Shown here piece by piece: positions 43,092 through 51,870 of a stretch of DNA of 64,000 bases. Origin of the DNA: Microbacterium aurugineum. Lineage in GTDB: Bacteria > Actinomycetota > Actinomycetes > Actinomycetales > Microbacteriaceae. The notes below the pieces were generated by a model, which saw nothing but the letters and a program-made list of their open reading frames with translations, searched no databases and had not been told where the DNA came from. Location: assembly GCF_023101205.1 (NCBI RefSeq), contig NZ_CP078078.1, positions 2,179,411 to 2,243,410 on the forward strand. Reading direction: 5' to 3'. A program made the translations under genes and the position numbers. Position 1 is the first letter of the stretch. Each line of letters opens with the position of its first letter.

Positions 43092-44114
43092 ATGTTTCGA
43101 CTACTGGGGATCCTCTTCACCGTCCTGCTCGCGATCGCGACGGCGATCGTCGTGTGGCCGCAGTTCTTCCGTCTCGAGCAGACCTATCCGTTCGCGCAGC
43201 TGGTGTCCGCGCGCGGCCTGGTCCTCGGCGGATTCCTGGTGATCGCTGTGCTCGCGCTCCTGCTGCTCTTCGCTCGTCCTCTGCGCGGATTCGCCGCGTC
43301 GGTCCTCATCGTCGCGCTGCTGGGTGCGGGGGCGACCGGCGTCATCGGAGCGACCCGCGGCTTCGGCACCACTGAGCTCCCCCAGAAGACGGAGAGCAGC
43401 ATCCGGGTACTGACCTGGAACACAGCGGGCGAAGCCGTGTCCGCCGAGGTGATCGCCCAGCAGATCCTCGCTCAGGGCGCCGATGTCGTGGCCCTGCCGG
43501 AGACGACCGAGGACGTCGGCGAGCGCATCGCGATCATGTTGCGCGAGCAGGGGCATCCGATGTGGGTGCACCACGTGCAGTTCCGCCCCGATGTCCCCAA
43601 CGGCCCCCAGTCCTGGCACACCACGGTGCTGGTGGCTCCCGACCTCGGCGAGTACTCGGTGATCGAATCCTCGAAGGACGGCAGCAGCAACACGGGCTCC
43701 GTGCCGAGTGTCGTGCTGATGCCGGTCGACGGCTCCGGACCCACGATCGTCGCCGTGCACGCCGTCGCTCCCCGTGTGGAAGAGATGCAGCAGTGGCAGA
43801 GCGATCTGCAGTGGATCGCCGATCAGTGTCCGCAGGGCGACTTCATCCTGGCCGGAGACTTCAATGCGACGATCGATCACATGGCGCCCCTCGGAGTGGA
43901 CGGTGGTGACATCGGATACTGCCGCGATGTCGCGTCGCGCACCGGCAACGGTCTCGCGGGAACGTGGCCGAGTTCGCTCCCGCCCCTCGCCGGGGCGCCG
44001 ATCGATCACGTGATGGCCTCGCCGAACTGGACACCGACGGGCTCGGTCGTCCTCGGCGATGCCGGGGGCAGCGACCACCGCGCGCTCGTCGTCCAGCTGG
44101 AGCCGGCCGGCTGA
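43092..44114 (+). CDS. Membrane-anchored endonuclease/exonuclease/phosphatase family protein
   Basis: 340 aa. Three N-terminal helices (residues 3-22, 38-60 and 68-86) are followed by an EEP domain outside the membrane: IRVLTWNTAGEA, VVALPETTED (catalytic Glu), FILAGDFNATIDHMAPL and GGSDHRALVVQL. All metal and catalytic residues of the fold are visible. Family members act on phosphodiesters in nucleic acids or phospholipids; with a membrane anchor and extracellular domain an extracellular or phospholipid substrate is plausible. Divergent from the PHP gene. Confidence 0.85.
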   Translation: MFRLLGILFTVLLAIATAIVVWPQFFRLEQTYPFAQLVSARGLVLGGFLVIAVLALLLLFARPLRGFAASVLIVALLGAGATGVIGATRGFGTTELPQKTESSIRVLTWNTAGEAVSAEVIAQQILAQGADVVALPETTEDVGERIAIMLREQGHPMWVHHVQFRPDVPNGPQSWHTTVLVAPDLGEYSVIESSKDGSSNTGSVPSVVLMPVDGSGPTIVAVHAVAPRVEEMQQWQSDLQWIADQCPQGDFILAGDFNATIDHMAPLGVDGGDIGYCRDVASRTGNGLAGTWPSSLPPLAGAPIDHVMASPNWTPTGSVVLGDAGGSDHRALVVQLEPAG

Positions 44115-44140
44115 ACTCCCGAAACACGCCCTGCAGGTGA

Positions 44141-44152
44141 CAGACTGGAGGG
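44141..44152 (+). promoter_or_regulatory. Leaderless -10 box (CAGACT)
   Basis: CAGACT at 44141-44146, then GGAGGG and the ATG at 44153. Confidence 0.45.
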
Positions 44153-45574
44153 ATGAGCACCGGAGAACGCGACACGATCGCAGAGCCCACCGTCGAAGCG
44201 TCTGTCGAGAACAGCAACACGAACCGCAAGCAGCCCTTCCCGCAGGGGTTCCTCGACACCATCTCGACGGGATGGGCCGAGCGTCCGGAAACCCTTCCCG
44301 CTCCGCGTGCGCAGGCACCGTACGCCGCCGCCCGTCGAGCCGCGGTCTCTGCCGCCTTCCCCGGGAAGCGTCTCGTCATCCCCGCAGGATCGCTCAAGCA
44401 GCGCAGCAACGACACTGACTACGTCTTCCGGGCCCACTCCGCCTTCGCCCACCTCACGGGGTGGGCCGCGGATGCCGAGCCCGACTCGGTCCTGGTCTTC
44501 GCGCCGACCGACACGGGTCACGACGTCACCCTCTTCTTCCGCGAGCGCGCCGACCGCACCACGACGGAGTTCTACGCCGACGCCACGATCGGTGAGTTCT
44601 GGATCGGCCCACGCCCGTCCCTGGACGGTGTCGCGGCCGACCTGGAGATCGCGACCGCCCATCTCCACGAGCTCGAGGCCGTGGAGGGAGAGCTCGTACT
44701 CGACGAGGACGAGACCCTCACCCGTTTCGTGTCCGAGCTGCGCCTCATCAAGGACGAGTTCGAGATCGCCGAGATGCGCCGTGCCGTCGAGATCACCGCG
44801 AACGGCTTCGACGACATCGTCCGCGAGCTTCCGTCCGCCGTCGCGCACGCCCGCGGCGAACGTGTCGTGGAGGGTGTCTTCCACCGCCGCGCCCGTGAAG
44901 ACGGCAACGGCGAGGGCTACGACACGATCGCGGCGTCCGGTCCGCACGCCTGCTACCTGCACTGGACCCGCAACGACGGCACCGTGGCCCCGGGCGATCT
45001 GATCCTCGTCGACGCCGGTGTCGAAGCCGACAGCCTGTACACGGCGGACATCACCCGCACGCTGCCCGTCTCGGGAACCTTCACCGAGGTGCAGCGCCGA
45101 GTGTACGAGACCGTGCGCGAGGCCGCCGACGCCGCGTTCGCCGCTGCACGGGTGGGCGTCCGTTTCCGCGACGTGCATGCGGCCGCCATGAAGGTCATCG
45201 CCGCACGCACCGCGGAGTGGGGCCTGCTGCCGGTGACCGCCGACGAGGCGATCGACGCGGACAAGGGCGGCCAGCACCGTCGGTACATGGTGCACGGCAC
45301 CTCCCACCACCTCGGCATCGACGTGCATGACTGCGCCCAGGCGCGCCGCGAGATGTACTACGACGGCGTCCTGACACCCGGCATGGTGTTCACGATCGAG
45401 CCCGGGCTGTACTTCCAGATCGATGACCTGACGGTGCCCGCAGAGCTCCGTGGCATCGGCGTGCGGATCGAGGACGACATCCTGATGACCGAGGACGGCC
45501 CCGTGAACCTCTCGGCCGACATCCCCCGCACGGCCGACGAGGTCGAAGCATGGATCGCCCGGCTCCAGAGCTGA
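44153..45574 (+). CDS. Xaa-Pro aminopeptidase (aminopeptidase P family)
   Basis: 473 aa. An N-terminal AMP_N domain (RLVIPAGSLKQRSNDTDYVFRAHSAFAHLTG) precedes the pita-bread M24 domain. Metal ligands are visible: DLILVDAGVEADSLYTADITRTLPV (two Asp), VHGTSHHLGIDVHD (His), FTIEPGLYF (Glu) and GIGVRIEDDILMT (Glu). It removes N-terminal residues before proline in the cytoplasm. About 60 polar residues precede the AMP_N domain. The APH-type kinase gene starts 9 nt after its stop, suggesting cotranscription. Confidence 0.95.
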   Translation: MSTGERDTIAEPTVEASVENSNTNRKQPFPQGFLDTISTGWAERPETLPAPRAQAPYAAARRAAVSAAFPGKRLVIPAGSLKQRSNDTDYVFRAHSAFAHLTGWAADAEPDSVLVFAPTDTGHDVTLFFRERADRTTTEFYADATIGEFWIGPRPSLDGVAADLEIATAHLHELEAVEGELVLDEDETLTRFVSELRLIKDEFEIAEMRRAVEITANGFDDIVRELPSAVAHARGERVVEGVFHRRAREDGNGEGYDTIAASGPHACYLHWTRNDGTVAPGDLILVDAGVEADSLYTADITRTLPVSGTFTEVQRRVYETVREAADAAFAAARVGVRFRDVHAAAMKVIAARTAEWGLLPVTADEAIDADKGGQHRRYMVHGTSHHLGIDVHDCAQARREMYYDGVLTPGMVFTIEPGLYFQIDDLTVPAELRGIGVRIEDDILMTEDGPVNLSADIPRTADEVEAWIARLQS

Positions 45575-45583
45575 CCTCGGCGG

Positions 45584-46492
45584 ATGCACGACGGTGAGCT
45601 CGCGCTCGAGACCGAGGTCGCGGCACGGCTGATCACGCGCCGCTTCCCCGAGCTGCGCCGAGAGGAGCTGCGACCGGTCTCGTCCACCGGGACGGTCAAC
45701 AGGATCATCCGGGTGGGCGACGGCCTTGTCGCCCGCTTCCCGCGCCTCGCGGCATCGGAGCCCACTCTCGCGCGTGAGGCCGCGGCGCTCGATGAGTTGG
45801 CCGCAGCGAGTCCGTTCCCCGCCCCGCGCTCCTATGGGATCGCTGCCGCGTCGGAAGAGTTCGACTCGGCCTGGGCCGTCCAGTCCTGGATCGACGGCGA
45901 GCCGCCGGGCCCCGTGCGTGCTGCCGCGTCGGAAGCCTTCGCTCACGATCTGGTCGTCCTCATCCGTGCACTGCGCTCGGTCGACGTGCGCGGACGGGTG
46001 TTCGACGGGAACGGCCGCGGCGGAAGACTCGGCGACCACGATGAGTGGGTCTCGGAGTGTCTGTCGCGGAGCGCACACCTGATCGACGTGGCACGCACCG
46101 CGAAGCTCTGGGCGGCCCTGTGCGCGCTTCCGCCCGCCGACGCTCCGCTGATGTGCCACCGCGACCTCACGCCGTTCAACCTCCTGGTCATCGAGCGCGA
46201 CGACGAGGTCCGGCTGGCGGGCGTGCTCGACGGCGGGGACTTCGGACCTGCGGACCCTGCGCTCGACCTCGTCGCCGCCTGGCACCTCCTCGATGCCCCG
46301 ACCCGACGCCTCGTCCGCGACGGTGTCTCCGCCGGCGAGGCCGAGTGGCAGCGGGGTGCCGGGTGGGCCCTGCAACAGGCGCTGGGCCTCGGGTGGTACT
46401 ACGAGAAGTCGAACCCGCAGATGAGCGCGCTGGGGATCTCCACCGTCCGCCGCGTGCTCGCGGACCCCGAGCTGTCGATGCTCGTCGGCTGA
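45584..46492 (+). CDS. APH-family phosphotransferase (complete active site)
   Basis: 302 aa. RIIRVGDGLVARFPRLAAS (N-lobe with Lys replaced by Arg region), then the catalytic loop LMCHRDLTPFNLLV (HxD...N) and the metal segment LAGVLDGGDFGPADPALDLV. Compared with the APH-fold protein at 29.9 kb, the key His-Arg-Asp and Asn are kept, so this one is probably an active small-molecule kinase. The substrate could be an aminoglycoside, macrolide or a metabolite; nothing in context decides. It follows the aminopeptidase P gene closely. Confidence 0.85.
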   Translation: MHDGELALETEVAARLITRRFPELRREELRPVSSTGTVNRIIRVGDGLVARFPRLAASEPTLAREAAALDELAAASPFPAPRSYGIAAASEEFDSAWAVQSWIDGEPPGPVRAAASEAFAHDLVVLIRALRSVDVRGRVFDGNGRGGRLGDHDEWVSECLSRSAHLIDVARTAKLWAALCALPPADAPLMCHRDLTPFNLLVIERDDEVRLAGVLDGGDFGPADPALDLVAAWHLLDAPTRRLVRDGVSAGEAEWQRGAGWALQQALGLGWYYEKSNPQMSALGISTVRRVLADPELSMLVG

Positions 46493-46495
46493 AAG

Positions 46496-47158
46496 TCAGG
46501 CGACAGCACCTCCGAGGGCGAAGTCGGCCACGATCGGGGCGAGCGACGCACCGATCTGCTCCGCGGGGAGTTTGCGGCCCTTCACCTCGAATGTGTGCCC
46601 GCCGCCCTCGATCCAGACGATCCGGGCTTCTCGACAGGTCGCGACAGCCTGTTCGAACTGCGAGATCGGCTGGATGAAGGGATCGTTCGTCCCCTCCACG
46701 AAGAGCTGTGGCACGGTGATCGCCGGCAGGTGCTCGACCCGCGGCTTCTCCGGCCGACCTGGCGGATGAAGGGGATAGCCGAGATAGACGAGTCCGTCCA
46801 CCCGTAAGCCCTCCGCGACCGCCATCGATGCCATGCGTCCGCCGTAGGACTTCCCCGTCGCCCAGACGGTCGCCGCGGGGTCTGCTGTGCGCGCGAACGT
46901 CGTGACCGCGTTCCAGGTGGCGATCGCATGCGCGGCCGGCCCCGGCATCCGCCGCCCCTGCTGCACGTACGGGAAGTTGAAGCGCAGTGTCGAGAAGCCG
47001 ATCGCGCGGAGTGCCTCGACGTACCCGGTGAGGAAGGGATGGTCCTTTCCCGTTCCCGCACCGTGGGCGACGATCACCGTCGCCCCGTTGTCGCCGCGCG
47101 TCCAGTCGGCCGACACGACGGTGGTTCCCTTCGGCAGCGCGACCTGGATCTCGACCAT
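46496..47158 (-). CDS. Alpha/beta hydrolase (KANL3/Tex30-type)
   Basis: 220 aa from the ATG at 47158. Core: VIVAHGAGTGKDHPFLTGYVEAL, FNFPYVQQGRRMPG, WATGKSYGGRMASMAVAE (nucleophile Ser in GKSYGG), FVEGTNDPF (Asp) and GGGHTFEV (His). This is the small predicted alpha/beta-hydrolase group whose substrates are unknown. No ribosome-binding site is obvious; it lies 25 nt after the stop of the general-stress-type gene and may depend on its transcript. The open frame upstream overlaps that gene and is rejected. Confidence 0.85.
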   Translation of the reverse strand: MVEIQVALPKGTTVVSADWTRGDNGATVIVAHGAGTGKDHPFLTGYVEALRAIGFSTLRFNFPYVQQGRRMPGPAAHAIATWNAVTTFARTADPAATVWATGKSYGGRMASMAVAEGLRVDGLVYLGYPLHPPGRPEKPRVEHLPAITVPQLFVEGTNDPFIQPISQFEQAVATCREARIVWIEGGGHTFEVKGRKLPAEQIGASLAPIVADFALGGAVA

Positions 47159-47183
47159 CAGGAGGAACGTCCGGGGATCGTCG

Positions 47184-47885
47184 TCACGCCCGCTCGCCCG
47201 GGGCGCCTTCTGCACCCGGCGTCGCGTCGGGCTCGATCGGTGCGGGCATCCCGGGCTCGGGCGTACCCGGCTCCGGATCGGCGGCCGGTTCGGCAACGGG
47301 GTCTGCCGGCCGCGGGGGGATCACGGGCTCCTCGGGTGCCGGCGCCGTCGCGCCAGGCGTGATCCGTTCTCCGTATCGCGGCGGCTCGTCGAGGTTCACG
47401 GGAGGCCGGACCGGAGCGACGCGCGTCGCTCCGAGAACGTCGCGAGCCTTGGCGAGCGAGGCGGCCTGGACGGTGACCTCGTAGTGATCCGCCGCGAACT
47501 GCGTGACGCTCGCGAAGTCGCGACGACGCCGGACGATCGCGTAGGTCACGAGACTCAGGAGCATCCCGACCGCGACGCCGATGAGGACGAAGCCGACGAA
47601 GAGCTGGATCGGGACCTCCGGGTTGCCGAGCACGAGGATCGCGGAGAGGAACAGGCCGATCAGGACTCCGTTGATGGCTCCGGAGCGGGCGGCAGCGGCG
47701 TATCCGAGCTTGCCGGTCACGCGCTCGACCGTCCGCACGCTCTGCCCGACGATCGCGATGTCCCGTGCTGGGACCTCCCCGGCGATCAGCTTCGAGACGG
47801 TCTTCTGTGCGTTCTCGTAGTCGCGCGTGGAAGCGACGATCTCGCCGGTCTCCGAGCTGTTCGCGGGGCGGTTCAGCATACTCAT
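47184..47885 (-). CDS. General-stress-protein 17M-like membrane protein
   Basis: 233 aa. The N-terminal ~60 residues (GEIVASTRDYENAQKTVSKLI...VPARDIAIVGQ) match the heat-induced/general stress protein YflT/17M domain. Two helices follow (INGVLIGLFLSAILVLGN, FVGFVLIGVAVGMLLSLVTY), then a short conserved domain (YEVTVQAASLAKARDVL) and a long Pro/Glu-rich disordered tail. Function is unknown, perhaps stress-related. It is divergent from the MgtE-N/CBS gene and upstream of the hydrolase. Confidence 0.8.
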   Translation of the reverse strand: MSMLNRPANSSETGEIVASTRDYENAQKTVSKLIAGEVPARDIAIVGQSVRTVERVTGKLGYAAAARSGAINGVLIGLFLSAILVLGNPEVPIQLFVGFVLIGVAVGMLLSLVTYAIVRRRRDFASVTQFAADHYEVTVQAASLAKARDVLGATRVAPVRPPVNLDEPPRYGERITPGATAPAPEEPVIPPRPADPVAEPAADPEPGTPEPGMPAPIEPDATPGAEGAPGERA

Positions 47886-47958
47886 CCGACTATTCTTCCA
47901 CGCGCACCGTCAGACCGCCCGAGGCGCGGCCATCCCGCCGATGACCGGGCCCGCCGAC

Positions 47959-47970
47959 TACTCTGGAGGG
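47959..47970 (+). promoter_or_regulatory. Leaderless -10 box (TACTCT)
   Basis: TACTCT at 47959-47964, then GGAGGG and the GTG at 47971. The identical 12-base arrangement precedes the CDP-glycerol transferase gene at 11819. Confidence 0.6.
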
Positions 47971-49239
47971 GTGAGCACACAACGGGTTTTCGCCGCGCGC
48001 CTGGCCGGGTGCGCCGTCTTCGATCCCGTCGGCGACCGGCTCGGCAAGGTCCGGGACGTCGTCGTGGTGTACCGAAGTACCGCGGCACCCCGCGTGATCG
48101 GTCTCGTGGTCGAGATCCCCGGACGACGACACGTGTTCCTCTCGATCGGCCGCGTCACATCGATCCGCTCCGGTCAGGTCATCACCACCGGACTCATCAA
48201 CGTGCGACGCTTCTCTCCGCGGGCCGGCGAGGTGCGGGTGCTCGCGGAGCTGCTCGGAAGACGCGTCAGCTTCTCCGACGGCAGCGGTACCGCCGTGATC
48301 GAGGATGTGGCGATCGAGCCCAATCGCCTCGGGGAATGGGCCATCAGTCAGCTCTTCCTGCGTCGGCCGAAGACCAGCGCCTCTCCCTTCGCGAAGGGGC
48401 CCACGACGTTCGCCGCGTGGAACGAGGTCGCCGAGGAACGCGCGCCGGGCGAATCCCAGTCCGCCGAACAGCTCGTCGCTTCGTACTCCGAGCTGCATGC
48501 CGCCGACCTCGCGAACACTCTTCTCGATCTGCCGCAGCAGCGGATGATCGAGGTCGCCGAGGAGCTCTCGGACGACCGCCTCGCCGATGCCCTCGAGGAG
48601 ATGCCCGAGGACGAGCAGGTGCACATCCTCGACCGGCTCGGCGACGAGCGCGCGGCCGACATCCTCGACCAGATGGAGCCGGATGATGCCGCCGACCTGC
48701 TCGCCCAGCTCACCCCGGACCGCCTGGAGCAGCTCCTCGAACTGATGGAGCCCGAGGAGGCCGAGGACGTCAGGATGCTGCTGCGCTACGGCCCGGACAC
48801 CGCCGGCGGTCTGATGACCCCGGAACCCATCATCCTGTCGGCCGATGCGACCGTCGCCGAGGCCCTGGCTCTGATCCGGCGCCACGAGCTGCACCCGGCG
48901 CTGGCCGCAGCCGTGTTCGTGACACTCCCCCCGTTCGAGACGCCCACCGGTCGCCTGCTCGGGCTCGTGCACTTCCAGCGGATGCTGCGCTATCCCCCGC
49001 ATGAACGACTCGGAGCGATCCTCGATGACAGCCTCGAGCCCGTTCCCGTCACCGCGTCGGCGGCCGAGGTGGCGCGTCTGCTGGCGAGCTACGACCTCGT
49101 CTCGTTGCCGGTGATCGACGCAGCCCATCGGCTCGTCGGCGCCATCAGCATCGACGACGTGCTCGACTATCTCCTCCCCGATGACTGGCGTTCACAGGAC
49201 AGCGACGACATCGCCGCCGCTGCGAAGGAGACGAGCTGA
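47971..49239 (+). CDS. PRC-barrel/MgtE-N/CBS protein without channel domain
   Basis: 422 aa from a GTG. A PRC-barrel-like N-terminus (CAVFDPVGDRLGKVRDVVVV) is followed by an MgtE intracellular N-domain (residues about 165-290, with repeats such as LADALEEMPEDEQVHILDRL and MEPDDAADLLAQL) and two CBS domains. The five membrane helices of the MgtE magnesium channel are absent. It keeps the Mg-sensing module only. From memory, Rv1232c has the same form and is also followed by DUF1003 and mrp genes. A role in Mg homeostasis or as a regulatory partner is inference. Confidence 0.85.
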   Translation: MSTQRVFAARLAGCAVFDPVGDRLGKVRDVVVVYRSTAAPRVIGLVVEIPGRRHVFLSIGRVTSIRSGQVITTGLINVRRFSPRAGEVRVLAELLGRRVSFSDGSGTAVIEDVAIEPNRLGEWAISQLFLRRPKTSASPFAKGPTTFAAWNEVAEERAPGESQSAEQLVASYSELHAADLANTLLDLPQQRMIEVAEELSDDRLADALEEMPEDEQVHILDRLGDERAADILDQMEPDDAADLLAQLTPDRLEQLLELMEPEEAEDVRMLLRYGPDTAGGLMTPEPIILSADATVAEALALIRRHELHPALAAAVFVTLPPFETPTGRLLGLVHFQRMLRYPPHERLGAILDDSLEPVPVTASAAEVARLLASYDLVSLPVIDAAHRLVGAISIDDVLDYLLPDDWRSQDSDDIAAAAKETS

Positions 49240-49751
49240 TGGCCCGCGAGTCGCGTCTGGACGCGCCGGGACGCAGCACGGCCCGCCCGCGCACCACCTC
49301 TCGCGACCGCTTCGGACGGTTCACCGAGTGGGTCGCGCGGGCGATGGGGACGCCGGCGTTCCTCGTGATCCTCAGCCTGTTCTGCGTCGTCTGGATCGTC
49401 TGGAACACCCTGATGCCCGAGCATCTGCGTTTCGATGATGCGGCGCTCGGGTTCACGGCCCTGACACTCATGCTCTCGTTGCAGGCCTCCTATGCCGCAC
49501 CGTTGATCCTGCTCGCGCAGAACCGCCAGGACGACCGCGACCGGGTGCAGATCGAGCAGGACCGCCAGCGCGCCGAGCGCAACCTCGCCGACACCGAATA
49601 CCTGGCCCGCGAGATCGTGGCACTGCGCATGGCGCTCGAGGAGCGCAACTCGCAGACCGTGACCCGAGACGTGCTGCGCCAGGAGTTGAAGACCCTGCTC
49701 GCCGAACTCGAGGACACCGACGACAGGGCATCGGGGGGCGCCGCATCGTGA
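49239..49751 (+). CDS. DUF1003 membrane protein
   Basis: 170 aa. Its ATG overlaps the preceding TGA by one base (TGATG). Two transmembrane helices (AFLVILSLFCVVWIVWNTL and FTALTLMLSLQASYAAPLIL) hold the DUF1003 signature ending in LLAQNRQDDRDR. A long amphipathic, charged helix follows (IEQDRQRAERNLADTEYLAREI), probably coiled coil. Function unknown; conserved next to MgtE-N and mrp genes, and coupled to both here. Confidence 0.92.
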   Translation: MARESRLDAPGRSTARPRTTSRDRFGRFTEWVARAMGTPAFLVILSLFCVVWIVWNTLMPEHLRFDDAALGFTALTLMLSLQASYAAPLILLAQNRQDDRDRVQIEQDRQRAERNLADTEYLAREIVALRMALEERNSQTVTRDVLRQELKTLLAELEDTDDRASGGAAS

Positions 49752-50887
49752 CCGAGGCCGACCTCGTCCGCACCGCGGTCTCCGCCGTGACGGACCCGGA
49801 GTTGCGTCGACCGATCGGCGAGCTCGACATGGTGCGCGACATCTCCGTCGACGGTGCCCACGCCCAGGTCGGCATCGTGCTGACGATCGTGGGCTGCCCC
49901 GCCGCGGCCCGAATCGAAGCCGACGTGCGACAGGCCGCGGCGTCCGTCCCCGGCATCGCTGACGTCGACGTCGAGGTGGGCGTGATGACCCCCGCCGAAC
50001 GCAAGGCGCTGACCGAGAAGCTGCGCGACGGTCGCCCGGCACGGCACATGCCGTTCGGCCCCGACTCCCTCACCCGCGTGATCCTCGTCTCGAGCGGCAA
50101 GGGCGGAGTGGGCAAGTCGACGGTCACCGCCAACCTCGCGGTCGCCCTCGCCGACCAGGGGCTCTCGGTCGGACTCGTCGATGCCGACGTGCACGGCTTC
50201 TCCATCCCCGGTCTCCTCGGGATCCCGGCCGGGACGCAGCCGACCCGCATCGACGACCTGATGCTGCCACCGGTGGCCCACGGCGTGAAGACGATCTCGA
50301 TCGGGATGTTCCTGCGCGACGGCGAGTCTGTCGTGGCCTGGCGGGGGCCGATGCTGCATCGCACCGTGTCCCAGTTCCTCACCGACGTCTTCTTCGGCGA
50401 CCTCGATGTGCTCCTCATCGACATGCCGCCCGGCACGGGCGACATCGCCATCTCGATCGGACAGCTGCTCCCGCACGCCGAAGTCCTGGTCGTGACGACT
50501 CCGCAGACCGCTGCCTCCGACGTGGCGATCCGCAGCGGTCTGGTGGCACGGCAGACCGGTCAACAGGTGATCGGCGTGGTCGAGAACATGGCCGCGTACA
50601 CGCTCCCCGACGGAACCGTGCTGGACCTGTTCGGGTCGGGCGGAGGAGCGGCCGTCGCCGATGCGCTCTCCGAACCGGACGAGGTCGTCCCGCTGCTGGC
50701 CTCGATCCCCCTGAGCCCTGCGCTGCGCCAGAGCGGAGACGCCGGCGCGCCCCTCGTCTCGGGGGCAGCCACGGATGCCGCCGCCACCGCGATCCACGAC
50801 CTCGCTCGCGCGCTCACCCGGCGAGGACGCGGCCTCTCCGGCCGTTCGCTGCCGATGACCGTCGGCGGACCACGCAAGGAAGAGTGA
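49748..50887 (+). CDS. mrp: Mrp/NBP35-type P-loop ATPase (Fe-S cluster carrier)
   Basis: 379 aa from a GTG overlapping the DUF1003 stop (GTGA). An N-terminal MIP18/FeS-assembly domain (VTDPELRRPIGELDMVRDI...GCPAAARIEADV) precedes the deviant Walker A VSSGKGGVGKSTVTANLAVAL, then LIDMPPGTGDIAISIGQLLP and VVENMAAY. The CxxC cluster-binding pair of ApbC is not found at ENMAAY, so cluster transfer may rely on other residues. Cytoplasmic. Followed after 3 nt by a membrane protein gene. Confidence 0.92.
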   Translation: MTEADLVRTAVSAVTDPELRRPIGELDMVRDISVDGAHAQVGIVLTIVGCPAAARIEADVRQAAASVPGIADVDVEVGVMTPAERKALTEKLRDGRPARHMPFGPDSLTRVILVSSGKGGVGKSTVTANLAVALADQGLSVGLVDADVHGFSIPGLLGIPAGTQPTRIDDLMLPPVAHGVKTISIGMFLRDGESVVAWRGPMLHRTVSQFLTDVFFGDLDVLLIDMPPGTGDIAISIGQLLPHAEVLVVTTPQTAASDVAIRSGLVARQTGQQVIGVVENMAAYTLPDGTVLDLFGSGGGAAVADALSEPDEVVPLLASIPLSPALRQSGDAGAPLVSGAATDAAATAIHDLARALTRRGRGLSGRSLPMTVGGPRKEE

Positions 50888-50890
50888 CCG

Positions 50891-51385
50891 ATGCCTCCCC
50901 GCTCCCTGATGATCGACGAGGGGCTGCTGCAGCGGATGGCTCGCGATGCGGCGATCTACTCGCTGACCCGGCCGGCCGCCATCGTCATGTGGGTCGCACT
51001 CGCCGGCGCGCTGACGCTCAGCATCCTGAATCTGAGCACCCCCCTGCCCGCGGGCGCAGAACCGCCGTTCGGCGCGGGCTGGATGCCGCTGCTGATCATC
51101 GGTCTCGCGGTGTTCGCCGTCGTGATGTCGGTGTCGTCGGCCCGCCAGGCTGTGCGGACGGCGATGCCCGTCGAGACCGTGGTGTGGGCACAGCTCGAAG
51201 ACGACGTGCTGAGGCTGGGCAGCGGCAGGAGACAGTCGGAGATCGCCTACGGGACGTTCCAGAGCATGCGCGTGGGCAGGGATGCGGTGCTGCTCAAGGT
51301 GCGTGGGACGAGCGCGGCGACCGCCATCCCCCGTGCCCTGCTCAGCGACGCGGACATCGCGACCCTGCGCTCACGGATCTCCTGA
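50891..51385 (+). CDS. Two-helix membrane protein, YcxB-like
   Basis: 164 aa from the ATG at 50891, 3 nt after mrp. Two hydrophobic helices (IVMWVALAGALTLSILNLST and WMPLLIIGLAVFAVVMSVSSA) are followed by a small beta-rich cytoplasmic domain (EIAYGTFQSMRVGRDAVLLKV), which resembles the C-terminal domain of YcxB-like proteins. Last gene of the four-gene run that begins at 47971. Function unknown. Confidence 0.75.
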   Translation: MPPRSLMIDEGLLQRMARDAAIYSLTRPAAIVMWVALAGALTLSILNLSTPLPAGAEPPFGAGWMPLLIIGLAVFAVVMSVSSARQAVRTAMPVETVVWAQLEDDVLRLGSGRRQSEIAYGTFQSMRVGRDAVLLKVRGTSAATAIPRALLSDADIATLRSRIS

Positions 51386-51406
51386 GAGCCCCTTCGCGCC
51401 TGAAGG

Positions 51407-51781
51407 TCAGGTGGCCTCGGGATCGAACGGGGGGCGGTTCGTCGCGCTGAACTCCTGCGGGGCGGCGCGGGGGGCGATGGGCTCGGCGATCGTCTCCTTG
51501 GCCTGTACCGGCGTCGCCGGCTGCGGCTCCTCGAACAGGGCGTCGCGGATGATCCGACGCGGGTCGTACTGACGGGGGTCGAGCTTTCGCCAGTCGACGT
51601 CGTCGATCTCGGGCCCCATCTCCTGGCGCATCCGACTCTTGGTGTCGCGAAGGTATTCGCCGGCCTTGCGGACCATGCGGGAGAAGCTCTCGGCGGCCCG
51701 CGGAAGACGCTCAGGACCGATGATCAGCACCGCGATGAGGCCGATCAGCAGCATCTTCTCGAAGGTGAGCCCGAACGTCAT
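51407..51781 (-). CDS. tatB: Sec-independent protein translocase subunit TatB
   Basis: 124 aa. The N-terminus MTFGLTFEKMLLIGLIAVLIIGPERLP is the TatA/B membrane hairpin with the hinge G-P-E-R-L-P, followed by an amphipathic helix (RAAESFSRMVRKAGEYLRDT) and a charged, proline-rich tail. TatB recognises twin-arginine signal peptides with TatC and hands them to TatA. In mycobacteria tatB lies beyond sigE-rseA-htrA; here it faces the O-methyltransferase gene directly. The start is fixed by TAGCCT six bases before ATG. Confidence 0.9.
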   Translation of the reverse strand: MTFGLTFEKMLLIGLIAVLIIGPERLPRAAESFSRMVRKAGEYLRDTKSRMRQEMGPEIDDVDWRKLDPRQYDPRRIIRDALFEEPQPATPVQAKETIAEPIAPRAAPQEFSATNRPPFDPEAT

Positions 51782-51793
51782 CTCTACAGGCTA
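51782..51793 (-). promoter_or_regulatory. Leaderless -10 box of tatB (TAGCCT)
   Basis: TAGCCT at 51793-51788, six bases (GTAGAG), then the ATG at 51781. Confidence 0.6.
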
Positions 51794-51831
51794 CCGCCGC
51801 GCCTGCGGTCCCCGCGCGCGACGAGCGAATA

Positions 51832-51837
51832 CGCTGG
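51832..51837 (+). promoter_or_regulatory. Candidate -10 box of the O-methyltransferase gene
   Basis: TACGCT at about 51832-51837. Transcription would start near 51844, leaving a leader of about 27 nt with its own purine-rich site, so this gene is not leaderless. Confidence 0.4.
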
Positions 51838-51870
51838 AGGGAATCACCGGGCAGGCAGGGAGAACAGGCC

